Below are positions 45,240 through 56,769 of a stretch of 64,000 nt of DNA, one piece after another. Location: the NCBI GenBank assembly GCA_029204225.1, contig CM055093.1, positions 20,496,595 to 20,560,594 of the forward strand, given 5' to 3'. Each line of letters opens with the position of its first letter. The stretch's first letter is position 1. The notes beneath the pieces were generated by a model. It was not told the DNA's origin. It ran no database searches and saw only the letters and a program-made list of their open reading frames with translations. The stretch is from Diphasiastrum complanatum (taxonomy: Eukaryota; Streptophyta; Lycopodiopsida; Lycopodiales; Lycopodiaceae). The position numbers and the translations under genes are program-made.

Positions 45240-45838
45240 TGGTATCAGAGCTTGTGTTTCAGGTTATGAAGGAGGAAATCAGATCTATCAATGATTTGGT
45301 GAAGATATCAAGTCTAGAGCATGCTAGAGAGGATTCTACACCAAAATCGGATTTTTTGCTTTTGTAGATTGGATCTTTTGTAGATCAAAACACTAAATAG
45401 GTCAATATACTTGTTCAATTCCATTTTTTGAATTCACATGCTGGATTTGGCTGATTTTTGGATCATTGGTTCAGCCTAAGTGGTGGCTTATAGATTGCAT
45501 ATCAATTTTCAGCCTTTGCATGTAGATTTGGAATAGTCAATTTTTTGTGATTTTGTTAAAACCCTAATTTTGATTGGATCTCTAGATAGTGAGGTTGCTG
45601 GACTTCATTTGAGTGTGTTTCAATCTTAGAAAGTGGCAAAAGTCATTAGATTGAGGATAGATCATAAATTGATCAAGATTCCATGATTCTATGTGTCGAT
45701 TTGCTTGGATAAGTGCTAGAAGAGAATTTGTGAGATAGTTTCAAATCTTGGTGATTTCTTTTGAAAGCATTTGTTGTTGTTCAAAGGAGTGCTTTGTGCA
45801 TTGAAACAGGTTGAAAGAGAAGATCAGGTCATTTCTAC
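45240..45838 (+). other. PBS and leader of element D
   Basis: TGGTATCAGAGC at 45240-45251, then about 590 bp of non-coding AT-rich leader ending at the gag ATG (45839). Confidence 0.8.
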
Positions 45839-47779
45839 ATGGCAACCTCAATTGGAGTCATGTTGGAAGCCAATGATAGGCTTACCTCAAGTAACTATTC
45901 ATTATGGAAAGTGAGGATGGAGTCACTTCTTGAGATGAATGATGTTTTGGATATTGTTGTAGGTTTGGAGGAGAGACCAGCAACACAACAAGATCAATTG
46001 AGGTATGACAAGAGGGCCAAGAAGGCTCTACACATGATAAAGATGAATGTTACCAATGAACTTCTCAAGGAAGTTGGTAAGTGCACATCATCTTTGGAAG
46101 CTTGAAATTCATTGAAGAAGCTTTATGAATCCAAGTCTACTTCTAGAGTGTTGACTCTAAGAAGGCAAATCTTTTCTTGTTTGCAAAAGAATGAAGAAAG
46201 TCCAAGTACTTTTGTTTTGAGAATGAAAGCATTGAATGATGAGTTAGCTTGCATAGATGAAAGCATTAAGGAAGGAGAGCTTATTCAAGTGATTCTTAAT
46301 GGCTTGTTGGATGCTCATGCTAACATTGTTCAAAGTATTGCTATTCAAAAGACTTTGCCAAGTTTGATGGATCTTCAAGAGATCTTGATCAATGAGGAAT
46401 ATAGGCTTCAAGCAAGAGGTGGATCTACATCGACACTTCAAGATGATGCTATGTTCACAAAGGGCAAATTCAAGGGCAAAACCAAAAGCAAGTGGTCTAA
46501 AGGGCAAGATCAAGTGGATGCTTCTTCAAGTGGCAAAAAGAAGGATAGATCAAAGCTGAAGTGCTTCTATTGTGGCATCAAAGGACACTTTGCAAGTGAG
46601 TGCTACAAGAAGAAGAGAGATCAAGGAGACAAGCAAGGTAATCTTACTCTTGATGAGGATGGTTTGGATGTGCAAGATGCAAATGATGATGCTTTTGTGA
46701 TGTCTTCATGTATGCTTGCTAATGATGGAGATCTAGATCCTTGGTGGATTGATAGTGGAGCAAGTTCACACATGACCTTTCACAAAGAGTACTTCACTTC
46801 TTTGTTGGCATATGGAGATGACAAGGGGGTGATCTACACGGCCAATGATGGTGAGTGTGCAATCAAAGGGATTGGCACAATTCCTATTTCTCTCTCTACA
46901 AATAGGAATGTTCATTTGGAGGATGTCTTGTCTATTCCATCTATTACCAAGAATTTGCTTAGTGTGAGTCAAATGCTAAGTAAGGGCCTCAAGGTGGAGT
47001 TTGATGGAGATGCTTGTTTGATCAAAAGGATGGATGTCTTGATTGGAAAAGGTAAAAGGCAAGGGAAGTTGTTCAAACTTGATGCTTGTGTTATTGCTAA
47101 CCAGGTTGGATGTGTTGCAAGGGAGCAAATTTCTAATCAAGAGGTTTGGCACAAAATGATAGGACACCTCAACTTCAAGTCATTGGAGGTAATGGCAAGT
47201 AAGAAGGTTGTGATTGGTCTTCCAAGTTCCTTAAGTAATGACAAGCATGTTTGTGAGTATTGTGCTTTGTCTAAGTCACATAGACTACCTTATACTAGAT
47301 CTATTTCTAGATCTACAAAGCCTTTTCAACTTGTACATTCGGATATTCATGGATTTACTACAATTAGCAATAGTGGAGCTAAGATGTATGTAACATTCAT
47401 TGATGATTTTAGTAGATTTTGTTGGATCTATCTACTAAAGAGCAAGGATGAAGTGTATGATGTCTTTGTCAAGTTCAAGAATGCAAGGGAGAACCAATTC
47501 TCCACAAAGATCAAGTGCTTGAGAGGTGACAATGGTGGTGAGTACATATCTAACAAGTTCAAGGCCTTTTGTGATGAGCATGGGATCAAGAGGGAGTATA
47601 CAACATCAAGGACTCCACAACAAAATGGAGTGGCTGAAAGGAAGAATAGGACATTATGTGAAAGTGCTAAAGCTATGAGGTTAAGTGCTAATCTTGACAA
47701 ACCATTTTGGGATCAAGCTTTGTTGTGTGGACACCTTTTGAGATGCTATTCAAGAGGAGGCCGAGTGTCAACTTTCTAA
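45839..47779 (+). pseudogene. Element D Gag-protease-integrase, one stop and a truncation
   Basis: Met 45839 (MATSIGVMLEANDRLTSSNY) starts a Gag closely related to C. A TGA at 46103-46105 replaces the Trp of the SEAWN block, and the same frame then continues to 47779. It has zinc knuckle CFYCGIKGHFASEC, protease WIDSGASSHMT, the motif HKMIGHLNF (degenerate against HKRLGHPNF), and integrase HSDIHG, LRGDNGGEY and QNGVAERKNR. Near 47735 a deletion removes the segment equivalent to ANYLCNRWTSA in C and shifts the frame, so the frame ends shortly after. With one TGA and one frameshift this copy makes no complete integrase, though Gag could be expressed by readthrough or from sister copies. Confidence 0.9.
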
Positions 47780-48275
47780 GAACCTTTGGATGCACATGCT
47801 ATGTCAACATTACTCTTGATGATAGGACCAAGGAGGATCCATCTTCAAGAAGAGGTATTTTTGTTGGATATAGTGAGATGAGTAAAGCCTACAAGGTTTA
47901 CATTCCTTCTACTAACAAAGTGATTGTTGGTAGAGATGTCATTTTTGATGAGGGAAACATTTCATAGGTGTTTTCAAGCATGATTGATGGTAGAGTAGAT
48001 GGATCTAACATTCTTGATGTTGATGAGAAGGATCCTACTTTGGATGGTGGTGATGATGGACCTTCATCAAGTCAAAAGCCAAGGAGAACATCAAGAGAAA
48101 GACAAGTACCTTCAAGGCTCACATATGATCAAAAGGGTAAGCAAGTAGTTTCTGGAAATTATGTTGCTTTCCTAACCTTTTTGGATGAGCCTACAAGTGT
48201 AGATCAAGCAAGGAAAGAAGAGGAGTGGATCCAAGCAATGGATCTTGAGTATCGATCTCTTATGAAGAGTGGAAC
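47735..48275 (+). pseudogene. Element D integrase C-terminus and hinge
   Basis: In the second frame WTPFEMLFKRRPSVNF is followed by FGCTCYVNITLDDRTKEDPS, FVGYSEMSKAYKVYIPST and RDVIFDEG. Then comes a TAG at 47965-47967, then the acidic and basic hinge (RRTSRERQVPSRLTYDQKG) and the start of the RT linker (EEEWIQAMDLEYRSLMKSGT). Collinear with C up to this point. The next residues diverge abruptly from RT at about 48275. Confidence 0.88.
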
Positions 48276-49339
48276 ATCTTTTGGAGGATCTTCTTGTGTA
48301 CATGGAGCTATGCAAGTGGATGGATGTTATCTTGCTGTAAAATCAAGTAATGGATCTGGAAAACAAATTTTGTTCAATGACTTTGATGGTCAAGTTGAAG
48401 ATCAAGAGGTTGATCTCAAAGCGCTTCAACTAGTCAAAAGGGAAGTTGGCAATTTGGATCTAGTCAAGAGCATCAAAGGAGAGGTAATTGGCAAAGGTGT
48501 TATGGATCTGTTTTTGAAGCATATTGAAGACTCAAGTAAGGTCAAAGGATCAGCAAGGAAGTGTTGTTCAAGTTTACTTTACTTTTTCTATCTCATGTTT
48601 GAGCAATTTCATGTGGATGTGTGCAAATTGTCAAGATATGGTAAAACTAGCTACATTGGTGAGCATTGTTTTGATGTTGGATTTGTACTAGCATTCTTGG
48701 CTGATTTTGCTGATGGAAATGAAGCTATTGGAGGTTCATTATGTCACTCATCCATGGCTAAGTTCTCAAGTGTTGAGCTACTTGGTGCCAATACTTGGAG
48801 ATTGTCAATTTTTGGTGAATTCATGGTCATTTTCTTGTGTCAAGTAGATCTTGAAGATGGACTAGTGCAAACTACTTGGTTTATGGAGTCATGTGGTTCT
48901 GGATTTGCATCATTAATGTACTCACCTACTCATGGATTTCCAAGGTTTGATGGTTTCTTGTGGCAAGATGAAGATGGAGGCTCATTCATCGAGTATCATG
49001 GTGGATACAAGGCAACAAAGGACAAAGAAGGAGGAGACATGCAAGCAAAAGTTGATCACTCACATTTATTGTCTGTTTGCTGTATTTTTCCAGAGAGTTC
49101 AGAGTTGGAAGCATGGTGGAATCATTTCATTTACATTCTATTTGATTCTTCATGTTCTAGTCACATTTTTACATGTAAAATTGATGTAAGAAATAGTGAA
49201 GCATCCCAAGTGGACACTATTCTCTATATCAATTATGGTTGTTTCTATTTTGAGCATTACATGATCATTGAAAGGAGATCTATTCTTAGGAAGAAGATCA
49301 TTCTTATGATGGATCAAAGTTCTATTGGCAAAAACTATG
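48276..49339 (+). other. Element D: foreign open segment in place of RT
   Basis: About 1064 bp occupy the exact place of the whole RT core. The upstream frame runs through it without a stop to 49359 (about 355 codons of non-RT sequence). No RVT_2 motif or YVDD is present. Visible features are Cys- and Ser-rich stretches (SFGGSSCVHGAMQVDG, SLLYFFYLMFEQFHVDVC), WFMESCGSGFASLMY, and near the end RNSEASQVDT. The last block matches SEASKVDTY of element B at protein and nucleotide level. The upstream join falls after KSGT and the downstream join just before HWKLGKRVLRY of RNase H, where the frame is not maintained. The source is unknown: host transcript, another transposon or noncoding DNA. Confidence 0.7.
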
Positions 49340-49919
49340 CTAGGAGCATTGGAAGCTAGGAAAGCGAGTTTTGAGGTACATCATTGGAACTCGAGATTTT
49401 GGCATATTGTATGAGGGATCATCACCTAATCTTTTTGGATTTTCAGATTCGGACTATGCTGGAGATGTAATGGATAGTAAATCCATTAGTTCTTATTGTA
49501 TTTTCATAGGTGATGGAGCTATATCATGGATGTCAAAGAAACAAGCCACTATCTCATTGTCATCTAGTGAGGCCGAGTACAAAGCTCTTACACATTGCAC
49601 AAAGGAGATGGTATGGATCAAGAGGATGATCAAGGATCTTCACTTGCTGGATTTTTCAGATAGCCCAATCATCTTTTGTGACAATCAATCAGCCCAAAGA
49701 ATGGCATCCAATCCTATCTTTCATGCTAGGAGCAAGCATATTGAGATACAATATCATTTTGTGAGGGAGCAAGTCATTGCAAAGGAGGTGGAGCTTCAAC
49801 ATGTGTCTTCAAGGGAATGTGTAGCTGATATCTTCACCAAAGCATTGGGAAAAGACTTGTTCATGAAGCATAGGACTTCACTCTGGAGTATTATGAAAGT
49901 CTATGCTAAAACTAGTTGA
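49340..49919 (+). CDS. Element D RNase H domain, detached
   Basis: The frame reads HWKLGKRVLRYIIGTRDFG, SDSDYAGDVMDSKS, WMSKKQATISLSSSEAEYKA, FHARSKHIEIQYHF and ADIFTKALGKD, and ends TGA at 49917-49919. First Met at 49371. It is collinear with the C RNase H, with the active-site acids retained. It is not in frame with the foreign segment upstream, which closes at 49357-49359 inside this domain, so it is unlikely to be translated from this copy. Retention may reflect sequence conserved with the helper or simple recency. Confidence 0.85.
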
Positions 49920-49927
49920 AGGGGGAG
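49914..49927 (+). other. Purine tract of element D
   Basis: GTTGAAGGGGGAG directly before TGTGAAAGATTC, near-identical in layout to C. Confidence 0.75.
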
Positions 49928-50577
49928 TGTGAAAGATTCAACTAGTTTCATCACATTTTGCAATATTTCCATATTTGGCATATTGAGGCCAAAACTTGTT
50001 TTAGACTTAGAGGTTGACTTTACAAAGTTCATTAGTCTAAATTTCATTTGAATAAACACTTTTTGAAAGTGTGGGAAAGATAGAATGCGAGTTTGAGTAG
50101 ATTCAATTTGAATAAGTTGGGTACATTGAATCTAGACCCAGAATTGGTAGGGTTAGCATTTTGGTGGGAAAGCCAAGTGGCCAAATAGGGTTTGGACCTG
50201 CTATAAAAGGATGTAACTCGTGGAGAGAGTCATCTTCTCTCTTCTCTATCTCATTTCATGCTTATACATGGTTCTCTTGGGTTCTACTATCCATTGGTGC
50301 AATATCTTGGTGATTGCTTGCAATTCTATGTGTAGAATGATCTATATTTGCTATTTTTGGATCCACACGTGTGAAATACAGTAGCTTTCTGGTTTTTTAT
50401 GGATGGTAACAGTACATAATCATTTCATTCAAGTTTGATCAAGTTCTATTAGTGTTTGCATCTCAAATTGTGTGTAGATGCTGATTTTTCTACATTGGTG
50501 AAATTGGTAGTGTATTTCTCTTTCTAACCAAAGATCATTCAAGTAGATTGGATCTTAAGGATCTGAAATCTTTCACA
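49928..50577 (+). repeat. 3' LTR of element D
   Basis: 650 bp. It matches 44667-45239 at both ends, but between about 50375 and 50490 it has a different, longer sequence (including TGGATGGTAACAGTACATAA) than the 5' LTR (AAATACAATAGCTTGTTGG). A CCACACGTGTGAAAT motif is at about 50363. Confidence 0.93.
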
Positions 50578-50804
50578 ATATATACACTCCGAAGTGGAAT
50601 TTTTAGCAAAAGTAAGCTCAAACCAGAGCAAAGCTTGCAGTAAAGTAAAGATTAATCCAGATCATGGCATTAAAAATAAAAGTGCAAAACATATGATGAT
50701 GTTAGTGGGAGTCTGCCAACTGACTACAGCAGATCAGAAACGTGAAGAGGTGGTGAGTCGGCTAATGAAGGGAGATGAGATGTAGCACACCCAACCACCA
50801 TCTC

Positions 50805-52398
50805 CTATTGCAGGGCAATGGAAATACATTGTTTGAAAGAAGCCACGAGAATAGAACCAGGAATACCTTGACGCTCTGCCGCCTGATGAGAACACATGCA
50901 AAGAAAATCCTCAAAGTGTCGTTGCAAGGTGACATAAGTCTCAATTGCCATGGGAATGAAATCATCAGTAGGGTGCATGTCAGAGTAGTTTTTTTTCTTT
51001 TCTTGTGCTACCATGTCTGTCGCTTCTCCTGATGTGAAGGCAGAGCGAGGCAGTAGGTCACCACGCATGGGATCAGCGACAACAACATCTACCAAAGTAC
51101 GATGCCCATCCCGAGAGAAGACAATGTCAACACGCCTGCAAGAAGAGTGAGACACAATAGAAATTAGGACATGAGACTGCTCTCTGAGGACATGGAATCC
51201 TCCATCTCTAGCTATAGCAGCTGCTACATCTCTGACAACATCATGCATAGCAGTGCACTCACTCTCAGAAGGATAGCGGAGGAGGTGGATAGCAAGAGCA
51301 TCAATAGGGTGACCACAAACACACCTGGAGAGACCCAAGACCAAAGGATGAGGTAGCCCCAAGCGAAGACAAAGAGCAGTGGTGAAGATGGCTAAAGAAA
51401 ACTAAAAGGAAAGAATAACAGGTTGAGCTGACAGCCAAGCCCCTACACCTGGACCCGCACAAGAAAGAAGCCGAGCTTGATGCAACGTCGAAAGAGCCTC
51501 AAATAGCATGCTGGAAAGGGTTTGCTTGTGCACATGCTCCAAGAGGGTCTCTTGCAGATAATCTGAGCTGAAAGTGAGGAGTTGCTCAAAAGGAGGAAGA
51601 CAAGCTTGGGTAGAGAGGGGGAGCAGCTCTCGCGCAGTGATGAGGAGATGCTGGAAAGGCAGAGAACCGCTATCCACACAAGCAATGCAATCTGCCAAGA
51701 GAAGGCGAAAGCCAGAAAGTAACCGAAAAGACAAAGCAGGTGCAACAAGAGCCCACCAACTCCCAAGAAAAGCTGCGAGTGTAGAAGAAATCATAGAGAG
51801 AAGACTCACACCTCCACAAGAAATGGGTAACCGAGCCTGGTTCCGAGCTGAAAGGGTCTCCACACTATTCAAAGAACCCGGGCCCAAAAGGTGGCCAAAA
51901 ACATCCATAATAGGGCTGTCAAAGGAAGAGAGAAGATGCAAAAATTCTTGAGTAGGGGGAAAATCTACAACAGATAAGAAGGACGCTGGATAAAGCAAGA
52001 TGTCAAGATGCCAAGGTCGACCTGAGTGTCGCCCAACCGGGAAAGCAGATTTGAATGAACAACATCCTCTTGGAGAGCCTCACCAAGAAAAGCAGAGCTG
52101 AAGGAAGCAGACCCAAAAGGAACACCCAGAATGCGAATGCCATCCGAAGGAGCAAGGAAACATTAAGGAGGAACAAAGTCCGAGGGAAGACCTGTTGGAG
52201 ACCCACTGAACACTTGCAAGGTTGAATAGACAAACCAAGAGAAGCCACCTGCTCAGAGAAATGATGAAATGTGAGGAGCACTGTAGGAGCAGGACCGACA
52301 ATATGAGTGTCATCAGCAACCGAAGGAAATAAGCAGGTTGGAAAGGCCTCTACAAAAGCTTGAAGTGCACAAAAATGACGGTAACACAATGATGACAA
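50805..52398 (-). pseudogene. LINE-type reverse transcriptase relic
   Basis: Three minus-strand frames follow one another: 52398-52003, 51998-51402 and 51362-50805; the last two share a frame and are separated by a stop. The first contains SVADDTHIVGPAP, the F/YxDD-type catalytic motif of RVT_1, followed by EQVASLGLSIQPCKC. The second has ARLPISCGGVSLLSMISST, typical of the thumb region of such proteins. The third holds RRVDIVFSRDGHRTLVDVVV and HPTDDFIPMAIE, a conserved C-terminal domain I recall from plant and oomycete LINE-like proteins. The region is GC-richer than its surroundings. At least one frameshift and one stop make it inactive. The N-terminal RT fingers and endonuclease are not seen. 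Confidence 0.75.
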
Positions 52399-52454
52399 TG
52401 TCTAAAGTGTAATCACAAAATTATGTTGGCATATCATGCAATGGCTTAGCTAAC

Positions 52455-52755
52455 GATGCTTGATCTTGCCTATTCGTCAATGTATTCCACATCGTCTCCA
52501 CGATTAATTTTGTGGTTGATGATGGAAGAAGCTTCTTTTTCTAGTGGGCTAGCAGGCCTAATCATCCAAGTATTTGGATCGATCCTCACAGCTCAATCTC
52601 AATCTTGATCTTGCCTATTTGTCAATGTATTCCACATCGTCTCCACTATCAATTCTATGGTTGATGATGGAAGAAGCTTCCTTTTCTAGTGGGCTAGCAG
52701 GCCTAAGCATCCAAGTATTTGGATCGATCCTCATAGCTCAATCTCAATTTTCAAG
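52455..52755 (-). repeat. Tandem duplication of about 148 bp
   Basis: Two units (about 52460-52607 and 52608-52755) begin GATCTTGCCTATTYGTCAATG and end AGCTCAATCTCAAT. Both contain GGTTGATGATGGAAGAAGC and TTTGGATCGATCCTCA. Read on minus they continue the gypsy protease remnant. Blocks of the unit also occur near 42450-42490 and 42770-42800. Confidence 0.88.
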
Positions 52756-52759
52756 TGTA

Positions 52760-53187
52760 ATTTGGTCAGTTCCCCAATCATGGCGTGCTTTGGCCATCTC
52801 CAGCCACGGTCATCCCAACAGGAGTGGATAGGATCAAGGGGCTTTCAAAAGGTCCAACACAATGAAGTTTACTACAATACAAAGACTAGGCTCAATCTTC
52901 ACATCCACGTTCTCCACTATTCCCATGGGTTTGATGCAACTTTGATAGGCAAATTTCATAGTAAAATCTATTGGCTTTATTAACGCACTTAGTCCCCATC
53001 TCTGATATACATGCAAGGACATAATGTTTACACCTGAACCACCATCAACAATGGCAGCTGGTGGTGGAAGATTCTTGTGTTGTATAGGCAAGGTGACATT
53101 ACTTTTCTTATTTTTTGAAGTGGCATCTATTGCCATCACAAACGGGCCATCATCATTGTCTTCACTCAAAGAATATCCTTTGGACAC
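52760..53187 (-). pseudogene. Ty3/gypsy retropepsin
   Basis: On minus, PAAIVDGGSGVNIMS carries the aspartic protease signature (D-G/S-G-S-G-V-N), followed by VYQRWGLSAL and VVNFIVLDLLKAP. After a stop at 52834 the same frame continues PLLLG-stop-PWLEMAKARHDWGTD, the conserved protease end (LLGRPWL...HDWG). The Arg codon of GRPW is a stop here. The enzyme would cleave the gypsy polyprotein; this copy is dead. No RT follows on the left: the tandem-duplicated unit and LINE relic adjoin instead. Confidence 0.8.
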
Positions 53188-53714
53188 ATCCTTAGCTCCT
53201 AATTATGTTGTTAAGAGTTGACATAAAGGTTTCGAGTTTTTCTGCACATTGCCTAAGGGGACGGTGATTTGGTTGGATAACAAGGCGGTTAAGGCTTCAC
53301 TTCCACTCCCCTCTGGTTCTTAGGTTGTAAATGGTTCTTCGTTGAATTCTAGAAGAGCAACTCCTTCAGAGTTTGGTGGTGATGATGGTGCATAAACAAC
53401 TTGGTTTGAAGGTCTGGCTAAGTCCATAAGTTCTATTTGGCGATTGGATGTCATTGATGGGAGCTTTGGCTTGTTCCTCATGAATCTGTTGTCGTACCTG
53501 GAGGTATTGCTTCTTCTCCTTTTGTGGATTCACGTACTCTCCAGGTCCAGTAGATTGAGTGTAGTGATTCATCGTATGGTTGGGTATGCTCCTCATCCAA
53601 TACTCTCTCTACAACTAGGGGTTCCTTTATTGTTGGGCTGGACATAGAATGAGCTACTTCTAGTGAAACATGGCGCCAACAGATCCAGTACTTGATCAAT
53701 TGAATACATGTCAT
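53188..53714 (-). pseudogene. Probable gypsy gag/protease linker relic
   Basis: Overlapping minus frames 53714-53478 and 53596-53366 carry Gln-, Glu- and Ser-rich pieces (KKQYLQVRQQIHEEQAKAP) of the kind found between gypsy Gag and protease. They lie directly upstream of the retropepsin on the same strand. No zinc knuckle is seen. The assignment is by position. Confidence 0.4.
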
Positions 53715-55838
53715 GATGCACTAGTAGACATATTTTGTTGTTAATAGGCCTAGATATTTGAATTGGGACCAAATTATGGAAGTACCCTATAACTAGTCAT
53801 GAATAGAGTTAGTGCACAGAGCTCAAAAAGTAGAGCTATATTGCTCTATAGGTCACTTGAATCCAAGCTCATAAAATATCTTGATACTCTCGAGGAGTGT
53901 CTCAATACACAAAATATAAATGACCATTAATATGCTATCCATTCGGTGATGACATCAAATCAAAAGATGATGTAGAGGAACCTTTAGTCTTAGGCGCAAA
54001 TGTTATACAGCTCCTAGAGGATGAAATGCTCACACATGTGAACGGTTAACAATGGAGCATGGATCACAAACTAAATGAATGAAATTTAGTGTGATAAAAT
54101 TCCACATGAATTGTGTTGTGAAATGGACACTACAATTGATTAGAAGTCACCTTAGAAGATTATTAAACTCCATCCGGTCTGTGCCCATTGTAACTTCATA
54201 TTAGGCCATTAAAATAGGTAGACGACAAACAAAATGAACGTGAATTGAGACGGCAGATGAATTGAATGGAAATTGAGATGACAGACGAATTAAATGGAAA
54301 ATGAAACAACAGACATACTGAGGTGATCAAAATGATTCTAACATAACTATTGCTAGTTAGATGAGTTTAAGTTGGGGTGATGCCTTGTGGGCTAGCTGGA
54401 AAGGGGGTGATGCCCAGACACCTAAGCTCAAGTGAGAAGGCAACACCATGTTTCTGAGTAGGCCACCTAAAATGCTCGGGCTAGTGTACAAGCTATTGGA
54501 TCAACTGATTGGGAAATTTGTCTTTTTGAAAAACACTCGTCGCTCTTGATGACCAAGGAAGAGTCAAAATTTCATTATGAGAATGTAGGCATCTTGAGTC
54601 ACACAAGATTTAGAAAATTCTTGTTGTCTTAAGAGAAGGAAAGATCAAAACAGTTTAGTTGTTGAATAATTCTATGTACAACTTTTTATGAGCTGAAAAT
54701 TTTTGGAGACCTATTTGAAGTGATCCATAGTGCCTAAAATGGCCTAAAGTCAGAAATAATAAATTTGAGAGTTCCTTCATAGGTTCAAAAAATAGATTTT
54801 AGACTTACTACTTAGTAAGCCTAACTTGACGTGAACAATGTATATATGAATGAAATTGTCTCAGCATACTAAGCTTTAGGAAGGAAGCATCAAATAAAGT
54901 CTTGGAAATGCCATATGTGACTATAGGCATAATCCAAGTAGAAGTTACATGTGATTTCAAGAAAGGACTTCAAGGTTCATAATGACAAGTGCCTATCATC
55001 TTGCATGAGCTTGGTGATTTAGAGTGCCAATCATATAACCTATACCAATTCGATCATATTTGACAAGCTTTAAATTCTTCCATTACTAGCTCATTTCCAT
55101 TCCATCCAAGAATTTCCAAAAGGGATAGAATCCATTACATTTCCATTGCTTACCACCAAAACTTTTTCCATGATCAGGGACATGCATGACAATTGTAGGT
55201 TTTTAAAAGTTGTCATCTTTGGACTCTTAAAATAGGACAAACACCTAAAGCATTGTCTTGAAACTCTGCATTTCCATAAGATTTTAAGATAACTTGAAAT
55301 AGACCCTATGTAAGTAATCGAAGAATCCTTGATACTTTACAGACTATCAATATATATTTCTTTTGACCCAACTAGGATGGAACATGCTCAATTCTTTGCA
55401 CAAGTTTTTTCTACATGCCAATGACATGAATATGGAGGAAAGCCAAAAACTTCAGGACTACTCCATCCCTTACCCAAAATAGATGCTTCTCGGGAACATA
55501 TTGCAAAGGAAATGAAATGATTTAGGAAATTGTTGATAGTTCCTAGTAAGCAAGCATATTCCTTTCCATGTATAAAGAAAAAGGGACTTGATGCCACATG
55601 CTTATACATTTAGGACAACGTCTTTAAGTTACATGTGGCTTCCGAGTGTATTGTATCAGGATGCTAGATTTAGTAATGACTTTTGAAGAGCTATGATTGA
55701 TATTTTAGGCACGACTTTGAAATAGGCTTCCTCTTTCCACCTTCAAACAACGTGAATTGACCAATCAAAGCAAGGGTTGAAAATAAACTTCTATGGGAAG
55801 AATTCCTTCCTATTGCAAAATTTCCTTGTGACAAAATT
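53715..55838. other. Unassigned sequence
   Basis: No transposon end, RNA gene or convincing coding sequence. TGAAATGCTCACACATGTGAA near 54025 is another palindrome-class motif. Short minus frames at 55388-55609 and 55691-55921 have no recognisable motif. Confidence 0.45.
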
Positions 55839-56300
55839 GTGAATGCTTTTTTTGGTAAACCCAAATTACCATCTATGGTTATGTTTAAAGAATTCCTGTT
55901 TTCCCTATGGGATTTGTTCATGATAACAAATAATCTTATGGCATATTACGGTTGCAATATCTTGAGCACAAATAAAAACCAAAAGAAGCATGCAAGTTTG
56001 TGTCAGAGGGTGATAAACTACCAAGAAGGGGATTGTGTTATCTTGAAACTTGGCAAGAAGCGGCTAAGAAAGAAAAAAGGTAAGGCGAGCTTTTATTCCA
56101 AGCTGGCTATGACATTTTTTTTATGCTTTTCAAGTTAAAAAAATCTCACTTGTGAAGAGCTACTTGTAGAATAAAATATCCATGACAAGTTCCATATGAT
56201 CTTGTTGAAGAAGTATGTTGGACTAGTACAACACAAGTTCCTCAAGACCAGTGACATGTCTATTGTATACATCTCTTAGCTTATATTGCCCAATCTCGAG
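55839..56300 (+). pseudogene. Possible gypsy integrase C-terminal relic
   Basis: The 99-codon frame ends with QRVINYQEGDCVILKLGKKR and a basic run, resembling the beta-barrel tail of gypsy integrases (compare F-x-x-GD-x-V-x-V-x-L-x-KER). After a stop, the bases near 56180-56215 read FHMILLKKYVG, resembling the FHVSxLKKY block that follows in that family. The upstream core is not recognisable. Similarity is by remembered pattern only. Confidence 0.42.
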
Positions 56301-56769
56301 ATTGGTGATATGTATATAGTAGAGCAATTGCATGCTCATGTTTTAAATTTTCAACTTTAGCTCACAATTGATGTACTCAACTTCAATCTACGCAATAGAT
56401 CGGTTGTTTGCTCCTTATATTGGACTGTTTTAGGTCTGAGGAACTACTTTTGAAACTTCCACCTCAAATGGAAAGTTGACCATGCTATCATGGCCATTCA
56501 CCTCCAATCCACCTCTCTTAAACTGTACAATTTAAATAGTCCCAATAATTCAAATATATCTTGGCAATCTAATTAGTAAGCTTGGAAATATTCAACTTGA
56601 CCATAGTCCATTGAGTGTAAAAATAATAATGATCAAGATTAATAATGGTACTATGTGATTGTGTGTGGATTATTGACCTCACAATAAGCTCACAAGAAAA
56701 AAAGAATCCATTACCACATATGGATGATGTTTCAGATCAATTCCACGAAAAAGTAAAAATGACTTGATC

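Larger units (their letters stand above)
44667..50577 (+). mobile_element. Non-autonomous copia element D with RT replaced
   Basis: 5911 bp with LTRs 44667-45239 (573 bp) and 49928-50577 (650 bp) and perfect target duplication ATATA (44662-44666 and 50578-50582). PBS at 45240, gag-protease-integrase related to C, then about 1.07 kb of unrelated sequence where RT should be, then RNase H and a purine tract. LTR sequence outside one replaced patch is nearly identical, so the insertion is fairly young. It lacks RT, so another element must have copied it; C is the best candidate in this window. Confidence 0.93.

Noticed and set aside
54370-54460. Possible structured RNA with repeated GGGGTGATGCC
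   Set aside because: Only two short copies, with no recognisable RNA family, stem arrangement or promoter.
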